Source: Margaritispora aquatica (taxonomy: Eukaryota; Ascomycota; Leotiomycetes; Helotiales; Discinellaceae). From it: a stretch of DNA of 64,000 nt. The stretch's first letter is position 1; each line of letters begins with the position of its first letter. The notes under the pieces were generated by a model. The model was not told where the DNA came from, ran no database searches, and worked only from the letters and a program-made list of their open reading frames with translations. This document shows positions 54,971 through 64,000 of this stretch, in pieces. A program made the position numbers and the translations under genes. The stretch lies in the NCBI GenBank assembly GCA_007644065.1, contig VJWN01000008.1:126411-190410 (forward strand). The letters are read 5' to 3'.

Positions 54971-57445
54971 ATGATACCAGTAAGTGTCCAAAGTATCATT
55001 GTATACACACACACAGTCATGGTTCTGACTATGTGAACAGCAACGACTCGGTCTGCAAGGCCTTCGGGTTCGACCATCTCGAAACCTCCTCCCTCTACGA
55101 GCACATCGATCAACCATCCGAGCATATACTGCCACGGCTCAACGATTCCAAGATGTCTTTCACGCCCAGCAATCCGATCCTTCGTCCTCGGCCATCCTGT
55201 CCGCCCTCAAGACACCCACTCGAACACCCCAGACTTTGACGGAGAAGATTGTACAGCGATACTCCCTTGGACTTGCAGATGGGAAAGTGGTGAAATCGGG
55301 CGACTATGTCACACTCTCACCGCATCGATGCATGACCCACGACAACTCCTGGCCGGTTGCCCTGAAATTCATGTCCATTGGGGCCAGCAAGATCCACGAT
55401 CCGAAGCAGATTGTGATGACACTTGACCATGATGTGCAAAACAAGACCGAAACGAACCTGAAGAAGTATAAACAAATTGAAGAATTTGCCAAGAAGCAAC
55501 AGGTTGACTTTTACCCAGCTGGGCGGGGGATTGGACATCAAATTATGGTCGAGGAGGGATATGCATGGCCGGGTACGATGACGGTGGCTAGCGACAGTCA
55601 CAGCAACATGTATGGAGGAGTAGGATGTCTAGGCACAGCAATGGTGAGGACAGATGCTGCGAGTATTTGGGCAACCGGCAAAACATGGTGGCAGATTCCA
55701 CCGATCGCCAAAGTTACATTCACTGGAATTATGCCCAAGGGAGTCACTGGAAAGGATGTCATCGTAGCGCTCTGTGGCCTGTTCAACAACGACGAAGTTC
55801 TCAACCATGCCATCGAGTTTAGCGGCAGCGAGCAGACTATGCGTAGCCTTCCCGTTGATGACAGGCTGGCGATTGCAAATATGACGACGGAATGGGGCGC
55901 ATTGACTGGTCTGTTTCCGATTGACGAGGTTTTGCAAGCATGGCTGAGAGCAAAGTCTACAACTGCGGCATTGTTCGACAGCAAGGATACCCAGTCGCGG
56001 TGGTCACACAAACGCGTCGACCAGTTGGTTGAGAATCAATTGACGGCTGACAAAGGTGCAACATACGCCAAATCTCTATACCTGAACCTTTCCACACTCT
56101 CACCCTACGTCTCTGGACCCAACTCTGTCAAGGTCGCTACTCCACTTAGGGATTTAGAGGCACAAGATATCAAGCTCAACAAGGCATACCTGGTCTCTTG
56201 CACAAATTCTCGTGCGTCTGATTTGGCTGCTGCTGCAAAGGTGTTTAGGGAGGCATCTCAAGCAGGCACTCCAGCAAAGATTGCACCTGGTGTGGAATTC
56301 TATATCGCAGCCGCGTCAATCCCCGAACAGGAGGCTGCTGAAGATGCAGGCGATTGGCAGGTGCTGCTTGATGCTGGAGCAAAAGAGCTACCTGCTGGTT
56401 GTGGACCATGTATTGGACTTGGAACTGGTTTACTTGAGCCTGGAGAAGTCGGCATTAGTGCCTCGAACCGTAACTTCAAGGGAAGAATGGGAAGTCCGAC
56501 GCAAAGGCCTATCTTGCAAGCCCAGAAGTTGTGGCAGCAAGTGCATTAAGCGGAAAGATCAGTGGACCAGGGTGGTATGAAAAGCCTGTGGGTGTTGAGA
56601 AGGTTGTGCTTGGCGAGGGCAATGGCAACGTGGAAGAGGATAAAGCCATGAGCATTGAAGAAGCGTTGGATAAGTTGATTGCCGAAGCAGACTCGATTAT
56701 CGAATCCGCAGAGGAAAAGCTCCTAGGTAGCTCAGCTAAGCCTGAGGAGTCGGAAGACGACCAGCTGACAGCGATCCTACCTGGATTTCCTGAAAGAGTT
56801 GAGGGAGAGATCGTCTTTTGTGATGCGGATAACATCAATACGGACGGAATTTATCCAGGGAAGTATACGTACCAAGATGGTGTCTCTGTCGAGAAAATGG
56901 CAGAAGTATGCATGGAGAACTACGATCCCACCTTTGGCTCCATTGCCAAGGAGGGTGACATTCTCGTCTCCGGTTTCAATTTTGGATGTGGAAGCTCAAG
57001 AGAACAAGCAGCCACTGCTATTCTCGCTAAGAAAATTCCTTTGGTGGTATCTGGTAGCTTTGGCAACATCTTCGCACGAAACAGCATCAACAACGCGCTG
57101 ATGGGCGTCGAGGTGCCTCGCTTAGTGCAAAGATTGCGCGAGCATTTCTCCAGTCCAAAGGTGGAGGCAAAGACTGATATCACCGAACCATCTACAAATA
57201 AGGAATCACTGGATAGCCCGCCACCAGCACAGCAAGCTAGTCCTTCCGAGGAGAAAGTACTCACGAGGAGAACGGGATGGACGTTTGTGTGGGATGTGAA
57301 GAGGAGTAAGGTTATTGTTACGGAAGGTGAGGGTGGGGAGACGTGGAGTCAAAAGGTGGGAGAACTGCCACCGAATGTGCAAGAGATCATTGCACGCGGA
57401 GGATTGGAAAAATGGGTGAAGTCTGAGATCAGCGACAGCGCATAG
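54971..57445 (+). CDS. LYS4: homoaconitase, lysine biosynthesis (frame break inside)
   Basis: Mitochondrial homoaconitate hydratase of the alpha-aminoadipate lysine pathway; it carries a 4Fe-4S cluster. A 9-nt first coding exon (54971-54979, ATG ATA CCA) joins exon 2 from 55041 through a 61-bp intron (GTAAGT...AACAG). The reading starts [17 protein letters not shown], an Arg-rich presequence, then [13 protein letters not shown]. Family motifs: [43 protein letters not shown] and [14 protein letters not shown] (cluster Cys), then the swivel domain [11 protein letters not shown] and [14 protein letters not shown]. Near 56493-56498 the frame breaks: after KGRMGS the reading continues as [12 protein letters not shown] only in another frame, one base being missing between AGT (56493-56495) and GAC (56498-56500). 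The first frame otherwise ends at 56549. Everything after runs open to 57445, so the break is recent or an assembly error. Confidence 0.88.
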
Positions 57446-59121
57446 ATGTGGGATTAGAGGGATTTGGTAGGAGTTCAATGGATGGAAATGTAGAATATGT
57501 ATGGGGATGTCCTGAGGGCAACGACGCAAATAGACGATTCACGATGAGTTGTTGTTGATCCAAATAACAGCCTCACACGCACGCACATTCCTTACAGCTC
57601 AGCCTCATCGGCAATTGCAAGAATGTCTCTCGATTACCCAATGAACAACCAAATCACGAACATTAGGTTTTCCTGGAGTTGAGCCTTTCCGTCGGGTACG
57701 CCATGTGCCGGACTATCAGCTCCAGGGACTGGACGAACGTGACAAATGTCTCGGACAATACCCAGAAATTTTCCCTTGGTTTTCTTCTTTCTTTTTTCCC
57801 TTTCTGGTCGTCTAGGGAAGCTTGGGCATGAGTTGGGAGTGAGAAACTTATTTTCAGTATCTGTTTTTATTTTATTTTTTCCCCCAATTGCAGGATGCCA
57901 GGGGTGGGTGATTTCCACACGTCTGCAACTGTTTATCGAATTCGTGTTTTCACTGTCGCTGTCTTGAGCAGAAGCACGAGGTGCGCCCTGTACTGCACGG
58001 GCAGGTCGGTATGTTCAAGAACAGGATATTGTGGTCGTGTTGTAAGACATCATGACGACGGACGGATGTGGGGAGGTGTGTCGTGTCTTGTCTCTACCGA
58101 CCCTGACGCTGCTCAAGTCAAGCATAGATAGGTACAGCTGAAGCATCCTTCGGGTGTTTGTTTACTTCCCCATCAAGACTTCCACGGCGTCGTCAATAGC
58201 CTCTCTGGCCAAGCTTTCACCGGACGGAGTCAAGCTTTGCCGGTCGTCTCTTGGTTGGCGTATTTTACTTTCAAATGCGGTGTCGCTTATTGGATTGAGT
58301 GTTCGATCAAGTGATCTAGCGTAACTGGGTGAGAAGAAGCTTTACTCTTAGGGGCGTGATGTTCATGCTTGAGATTTAGGGCTAACGGTATGTGTCTTTC
58401 ATTGTTGAGGTCCATGATACGGGGTGTCTCATACATTGAGATCTCTTGGATCTTGGATTTATACTCGAGGTTATACAAAGAGTTTTGTATAACTTGAACC
58501 TTTGCATATCTGTTATGTGTGACTGTGCAAGGCACTTAGTACAGTTCAATAAGTTAATTGCTTCCAGTTTTGCATTATGATTTTAAATCTGCATATATCT
58601 AAGACAAAATCCCCCAGCCTCAAGGAGAAGCTTGCCTACCTACCTTCCTAGCGCCGCTCAAAGCAGACAGCTGTCTGCCTTAGCTCGCTTCGGAAACGAG
58701 CTATTCCGACTAAATCCAGGAACAGATGAACCCTTATTCGAACCTCGATACCGTCTAGCCAATTATATCTGGACAGGTTCACTTCTCCTCATAGTTGCTG
58801 GGCTGAATGGTTCGAAACAGGACTGCGGGGTGGTTGTTGATATGCATCACGACTCCTAGCTATGTTGGGTGCTCATAGCCTACCTATTTCGGCCATGTGG
58901 TTGTGGCGTGGTTGCTCTTCAACCTGATCCATTGGGGCAAGGCAGCTCAGTCTAGCTCGAATATAAAGCACTGATATGTCACAGGATGAAGAGAGCTATC
59001 TCCCTACTGAATAATAAGAAGACGGTCCCCCCGAGTCAACATCCTTTAGTTCTTATAATACCTCACCACTTTGTCTTATTTTTGAAATTTCGCACACTTA
59101 CCAGCAGTTATCACCATCAGC
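57446..59121. other. intergenic, no gene seen
   Basis: About 1.7 kb with a T-rich stretch (57785-57885) and a CCTACCTACCTT element near 58635. Short frames on both strands lack features. Confidence 0.4.
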
Positions 59122-60313
59122 ATGCTTTTCCAAAACCTCGCTCTCGCTGCTATCATCGGCTCAGCCGTAGCTCAACGTCCCTCCAATACCTCCATCTGCG
59201 ATTACTACACCACTCTGCTCCTCAAGAACAATACCGCTGCAAACCAATGGGCCCTCTTGACCCGCGTGGTTAACACCGCTGTGATTGGAAACTGTAAGCC
59301 AGCTCTCCCCTTCCCTCACTTCCATCTCATATACACAGCTCTAACACACACTTAACAGACACCACGCCCAATGTTGGCATCAAAGTCCCCGGCATCCTCG
59401 CCGCAGGCACATATAACGGCACCAAAGTCGACCTGTTACCATACTTCAACGGCGGTTTGGCGTCGACGAACCAGGCTGGCGCAATGGTGGGGAGATCGGT
59501 CAATTTTCTAGATGGTGGTGGTGCGGCGCCGTTGAAGAATAATACGGCTGCTAATGATGTCAATTCGAATCAATAGTAAGCGCTCTTCACGCTCGTACAA
59601 TGTTCAAGGCTAATATGTAATAGCTTTCTCCTCACGCATTTGTATGAGTACTTCGGTGCGCTGCTTGGTTGCTCCACGCAAGGTGCTGCTGCGTTCCCAG
59701 CATAGTAAGTCACAGCCATCTACTACTTCAGACAAATGCATACACAACTCACACTAACGAACTCACAGCGAAGGCGATGCATCCCAATACGAGATCCACA
59801 AGTACGTGCCCTTTCTCACTCGCCCACCCACCCACACTAATCTCCCCCTTCCACAGATTCATGGACCTCTCCCACGCCGAAGTAAACTACTTCATCCAAC
59901 AAGTCGGCCTCTCCGCCGCCTCCTTCGGCGTCGCCACCGCGGACGTAACAGCCGTCGGGATGGCCCTCAACAGCGCATTCAACTTCCGCTGCGCCGCGCC
60001 CGCCGTCATCATCCCTTCCCAGGGCCCCCAACTCCAGAGCATCTGCATCGGCGCCGAGTGTCCCCTGGCAGCAAATAACACGTGCGCCATGTACGCGAAC
60101 CAGACCATGCCCTCCATTGCCGTGAGCAGCTTGGTGCCGTCCAACACGGCGAGTGGGACGGCCACCCCGCTGGCGAGCGCGAGTCGCACGAGTGGGACGA
60201 CTGGGAGCGGGACCGCGACGGCGCCGGCGACGACGACGAATAAGGCGGCGGCGGCGCAGGTTGGTATTAGCTTTGCGGCTGTTCTGGGGGGTTTGGCTGC
60301 TTTGTTGTTGTGA
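59122..60313 (+). CDS. secreted, probably GPI-anchored protein of unknown function
   Basis: Five exons, 59122-59293, 59359-59575, 59624-59704, 59769-59801 and 59857-60313, total 960 nt (319 aa). Introns are 65, 48, 64 and 55 bp. The signal peptide is FQNLALAAIIGSAVAQ. The body has many N-glycosylation sites (NTS, NNT, NGT) and motifs NTAVIGNYTTPNVGIKVPG, LLPYFNGGLAS, FLLTHLYEYFGALLGC, KFMDLSHAEVNYFIQQVG and SFGVATADVTAVG. A Thr/Ser/Ala tail precedes a C-terminal hydrophobic helix (VGISFAAVLGGLAALLL), as in GPI-anchored proteins. The body looks mostly helical and resembles a widespread group of secreted fungal proteins, but I cannot name a family or reaction. Each exon junction completes a codon cleanly. 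The tail composition suggests a cell-wall-exposed location. Confidence 0.82.
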
Positions 60314-61278
60314 GTCGGAGAGGTGTTTTGTTTTTGATGGGAGGTATGGGGAGAAACTAAGGAGAGATGTCTTGATTTTGATGTAATCGATGAAAGAGTG
60401 AAATTAAGATTGAAGTTAGATGTGTTCATTCATATCTCGAACTTACAACATTTAAACAAAATGAAACAATTCATGATATTCATCACAAGTCTCTAATCAT
60501 CTTTCCTTCCTTGCTCAGACAAAGCCATTCTTCGACTTCACTACTTGTCGTCATCAAACAGAATGACAGAGATCGACCAGCTAGCTCGCTGCCACAGGTG
60601 AAACTGAGGACTCCAACATATCCACATCTCGATCGCAATCTCAAAATCGCATCACCTCTTACCCACACTTAACTGACTGTACCGGAGCTCTGCTCCGGCC
60701 GTGGTCATGCAGCGCTCGCTTCCTCTTCCTCTTCCTCTTCCTCTTCCTCTTCCTCTTCCTCTTCCTCTTCCTCTTCCTCTTCCTCTTCCATCCATTCAGA
60801 TGTCAGGTTGGTAGGTAGTTTGGATGAAACGAAATCTCGCAACTTCGAAACGCCACTTTTCAGACGAAACGAGGTTGCGAGGTCGAGGTCGAGTTCGAGC
60901 TCGAGTTCGCTTGACCAAACAGCATGGTGTGTAGGTATGTATGTGTGTATGTATGGTGAGAAACTTGGAAAATTGAAGAGGAACACGATGGGGGATGAAG
61001 AGGGGATAAAGAGGGGATGAAGTCATCGCTTGCTTGCTTGCCTGTACGTCAGGGCATGGGAGTGGAAAATGGGAGGTTAGTATTAGGTATATAGGTAAAT
61101 GAGCGTTTGCTGGTTTTTCTGGGAAGTGGCTTGGATAAAGGGTATGACTGATGGCAATATCTGATCTACGTTATCGAATTGATGTTTTTCGAAAGACGAT
61201 CTTTTGATAACTAGACTCATTTTGACTCAACTCAACTCAACTCAATTTCGTCCAGCGACTCGGTGGGAGTCTTTTATC
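60314..61278. other. intergenic with CTTCCT repeat
   Basis: A CTTCCT hexamer repeat runs at about 60717-60789; on the minus strand it would code for Glu runs but there is no further protein evidence. GAGTTC/GAGCTC units at about 60882-60910. Confidence 0.5.
60717..60789. repeat. CTTCCT hexanucleotide microsatellite
   Basis: About twelve units of TTCCTC, nearly perfect. It is probably length-variable among strains. Confidence 0.85.
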
Positions 61279-61768
61279 ATGGCAGAAACACTTGGTCTCT
61301 CAAACAGGTCACTCCCAAGTAGCAAAGAGACCAAAGTACCGAGTTCGTATCCTCTGATTTCCAATGAACAATACATGCCACTCCCTTCGCTAGCTACCGA
61401 CTTGCTAACAATATCCAGCCTCTTCCCATCCGAATCTTGTCCATCACAGCGAACAAATCAATCAAGACCTCACACTAGATGCCCAACTCTTCTCTGCACC
61501 CAGACAACCCACCCGCGCCCACCAGCCCGCGCCTTCCACGCCCCAATCATCGCGACGCACGTCGGTGGAGCGGAGTAAAGTGTGGACTCAAGTGCGGGAG
61601 GTGAGTTTCATTCGTGCGGCGGAGCTCGATGTGGGTAGGGAGGAGGAGTATGTGATGAGACAAGGCTTTTGGGAAGGGAGGGTTTTGGGTGGAGAGAGGA
61701 GAGACCCGAGAGATGTAGCGAGGGAGCAGAGGAGGGCGAGAGGGAAGGGGGTGGGGAGGGGGAGTTGA
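61279..61768 (+). CDS. possible small basic protein, unknown
   Basis: Bases 61419-61768 read openly as a charged protein with SSHPNLVHHSEQINQDLT, a Pro/Arg-rich linker, then VWTQVREVSFIRAAELDVGR, EEEYVMRQGFWEGRVLGG and a basic end. An intron-like TTGCTAACAATATCCAG precedes 61419. A start at ATG 61279 fits if the donor is at 61319 (GTAGCA), giving exons of 40 and 350 nt (390 nt, 129 aa), but this donor is weak. No family recognised; the second exon is the better supported part. Confidence 0.45.
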
Positions 61769-62101
61769 GTCTGAGTTTGAGGGGTGGTGATGGGGGAAGA
61801 AGAGGCTCGGCGGGCCCGTGTACGTGCTGTTGCTGCTGTCTTGGGGAGACGAGTTGTGCTGTTATGTGATGTGATGTGATGTGATTTATTGAGTGAGGAG
61901 AAAGGAGGGGAAGTGAGAGGGATGAAATTATTGGACATCGTAGAATTTAATCGAGACCTTTAAAAGTCACCTAAATGGAATAATCTACACAGCACTCCTC
62001 ATTTCCCAATTACATTAAGTAATTACAGTCATTCCACGTCATCAAAACTTCCACGATAGCAGAAAGTCTCCCTGAACTCCTCGCACATTACTGCCTCTGC
62101 T
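61769..62101. other. intergenic between convergent genes
   Basis: Contains a GTGAT repeat (about 61864-61884). No gene seen. Confidence 0.4.
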
Positions 62102-63157
62102 TCACACACCTCCCAACAATCCCTTCTCGCTAAGCTTCAGCTCTTCACTGACAAACTCCCATACCATCTTCCTACACCCCACATGCTTCGTATGAGGCAT
62201 AGGTTCCCACTCCCAAATCCGATTCACGAACTTGGCGCCAACAATGCCATCCTTCTCATCCGGCTTCAACTGATCCAGCCCCAGACTCGGCGCCGTCGCT
62301 GCATGCACGATACACAAACTGCCCTGCTGCGCACTAATGCCCACGTACGGGAGCAATTTACTCAAAATCCACTCTCCCCACCCGATGCCCTTCTGACTCG
62401 CATTCCAGATGTTCGTCTGCACGTATCCGGGGTGCACACCATGGACGACGATCTTCCTGTAGCTCTGTTCCGAGGACGCTGCGAGACGGACTTGCAGCTC
62501 TGTGAGCCAGGTCTGGAAATACAGCTTGTTGTGTGCGTACGACATCTCGGAGCAGGCGTTTGCGTTGGAGAGGTTGAAGCGTCCTAGGTACTGCATGTTG
62601 GACGTTGTGCAGAGGACACGAGGGGCTTCCGCTTTCGCGAGAGCAGGGAGCAGAGACAGTGTGAGAAGCGCGTGGGAGAGTAGGTTCACTTGGTGGATGA
62701 GCTCGAAGCCGTCTTTTGTGACGACTTTCTTGCTCAAGGTGCTGCTCAGTCCGGCGTTGTTACAGAGCACATCTAGCGGTCGTCCGGTTTCGAGGTATCG
62801 CTTTGCGAGGGCTGAGACGGACGCGAAGGACGCCATGTCGATGTCCCAGCACTCGATGGAGGAATTCAGGTGTCCGGCCAGTTTCGCGGCGTTCTTACAT
62901 TCTGTGACGACGGCTGAGGGGTGTGGTTCTCGTGGGGGAGGGTTCGGCCGGCAGGCGAGGACGAGATGTGCACCCCATGAAGCGAATTGAAGAGCTGCTT
63001 CACGACCTATGCCTGAGTTGCCGCCGGTGATTAGGATGTGTTTCCCAGTTAGGTCGGTCGGGGCAACTGTGAGCTGCTGGGCGTTACAGCATTGGAGGGA
63101 CTTGTAGTTTGTCCATAGGAAGGAAGGTTGGGGACATGGTGAGTTATATTTGGGCAT
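62102..63157 (-). CDS. short-chain dehydrogenase/reductase
   Basis: Single exon, 351 aa from the ATG at 63157 (MPKYNSPCPQPSF). The frame opens a little earlier, but the upstream residues look like leader. Classical SDR features: the cofactor loop TGGNSGIGR (about 58-66), an acidic/polar WDIDMASF, the NNAG motif, a Ser in TTSNMQYLG, and YAHNKL, the Y-x-x-x-K active site, in order. PG(Y)VQTNIW follows. The HLVLACRPNP loop with an Arg suggests NADP(H) preference. It resembles retinol-dehydrogenase-like fungal SDRs that act on alcohols or ketones, but the substrate is not predictable. There is no signal peptide and no anchor. A C-terminal extension after the fold is charged. It is not in an obvious cluster. 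Confidence 0.88.
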   Translation of the reverse strand: MPKYNSPCPQPSFLWTNYKSLQCCNAQQLTVAPTDLTGKHILITGGNSGIGREAALQFASWGAHLVLACRPNPPPREPHPSAVVTECKNAAKLAGHLNSSIECWDIDMASFASVSALAKRYLETGRPLDVLCNNAGLSSTLSKKVVTKDGFELIHQVNLLSHALLTLSLLPALAKAEAPRVLCTTSNMQYLGRFNLSNANACSEMSYAHNKLYFQTWLTELQVRLAASSEQSYRKIVVHGVHPGYVQTNIWNASQKGIGWGEWILSKLLPYVGISAQQGSLCIVHAATAPSLGLDQLKPDEKDGIVGAKFVNRIWEWEPMPHTKHVGCRKMVWEFVSEELKLSEKGLLGGV

Positions 63158-64000
63158 TTTAAGTATATGAGTCAGTATATAGACTTGAGTATGATAGACT
63201 ACAACCAAATCAGCTTTTTTCGATGAGTGTGCTGTTTTGTTGGAGACTTTATACCTAAGATAATTGTTGGCGTCTCAAGATGAGCTTCGCAAGCTCGCAA
63301 CCAAGATGCCGAGGCACCTTTGTGCCCTAACTAGGCATCATTCCAAAACGGATGGTCATTGGCCAATTGTTATAACAGTGCATTTCGAATATACGTTTCA
63401 TCGCGTCGTTTTGGCAGTCTTAATGGGGAACATGATGGGATGCCGAGGATCGAGATGAAGTTACAAGTTTCAAACCTCCGACTTGTCAAAGGGCCGGGTA
63501 GCTTGCCGAGGCCGGTCGGCCGCCCCGGCAAGACCACCGGAAGCGAAGCCGGATTTTGGAATGGGCTTCGGGTATCTGTTGCCTTGGGTTCAATCAATGT
63601 CCAGACTTTCTTTAGCTGTACACTATCGGTGGACAAAGGGCTAGGGTAGGCTCCATTTGGTTATGAGTAGTTATAGAACAAAAATTTTGACAATAAAATA
63701 GTCTCAGCGAAACGTACCAAGCGCTCCTTGTGCGTAGGATATGCAGAATGAATAGTCCCATGAAACGGACATAAAACAATGATTCTATGTCAAGAGATGT
63801 CAAATTGCGGTATCAAATATATGCTCTGACTTATCGTTGTCAGGATCATCACTTGTGTAGAAGCAAAAACAATATGCTCTTTTGATCTACGTCTCAAATT
63901 GAAATTAAACGAGACATGCTCCAAATCTAAGCGCATTATTACAGCAGATCTCTCTACTGACATCTCCTCAATCTCAATACACCTACCAAAACTCGTCATC
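63158..64000. other. intergenic, no gene seen
   Basis: Contains a GC-rich GGCCGGTCGGCCGCCCCGG stretch near 63509 and AT-rich flanks. No open frame with family features; a gene could begin beyond the window edge. Confidence 0.4.

Noticed and set aside
58632..58859. Possible tRNA or small ORF near a TTCGAACC sequence
   Set aside because: No cloverleaf could be formed around the B-box-like sequence, and the ORF has no features.
60705..60986. Frame with a long Glu run
   Set aside because: Produced by the CTTCCT microsatellite.

Overview
This window looks like nuclear DNA of a filamentous ascomycete (Pezizomycotina). The evidence is short spliceosomal introns (mostly 45-65 bp) with GTANGT donors and CTAAC-like branch points, a SepA/Bni1-type formin, a CFEM/Pth11-type receptor, a GAR-domain cytoskeletal protein, the fungal lysine enzyme homoaconitase, and secreted pectin-degrading enzymes. 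A plant-associated Leotiomycete is a reasonable guess, but nothing here proves it. I rebuilt exon structures by hand from splice signals, frame continuity and family motifs. Where I give an exon sum divisible by three, it comes from those coordinates.

Layout. 0.8-6.2 kb: formin (-). 7.6-8.1 kb: small membrane protein (+), convergent with a RING-like protein (8.4-9.1, -). 10.5-12.2 kb: class V aminotransferase of the molybdenum-cofactor-sulfurase type, without a MOSC domain (-). 14.2-14.6 kb: a possible small gene. 15.8-17.8 kb: five-exon gene of unknown family with SUMO-related motifs (-). 18.6-19.4 kb: SnoaL/NTF2-like protein (-). 20.0-28.85 kb: accessory-looking segment. It holds a decayed copy of the 3' end of the pectinesterase gene, an SNF2 helicase relic, a large SF1 helicase with zinc knuckles (22.5-26.7, +) and a coiled-coil fragment. 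28.8-36.4 kb: a 2451-residue secreted protein with five pectinesterase modules (-). 37.7-38.5 kb: serine carboxylesterase (-). 40.0-41.4 kb: pectate lyase with a 2-nt microexon (-). 42.2-43.1 kb: cluster of microsatellites. 44.6-46.5 kb: CFEM G-protein-coupled receptor (+). 47.5-53.6 kb: giant coiled-coil/GAR protein (-). 55.0-57.4 kb: homoaconitase with one frame break (+). 59.1-60.3 kb: GPI-anchored secreted protein (+). 61.3-61.8 kb: possible small gene. 62.1-63.2 kb: short-chain dehydrogenase (-).

Together the genes are mostly housekeeping or cell-surface functions. The pectinesterase and pectate lyase lie within 13 kb of each other and act in sequence on pectin, because demethylation makes the pectate lyase substrate. 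The most unusual items are the five-module pectinesterase (two modules with lost active sites), the 2-nt microexon, the direct-repeat-bounded helicase segment, and the frame break in an otherwise intact homoaconitase.
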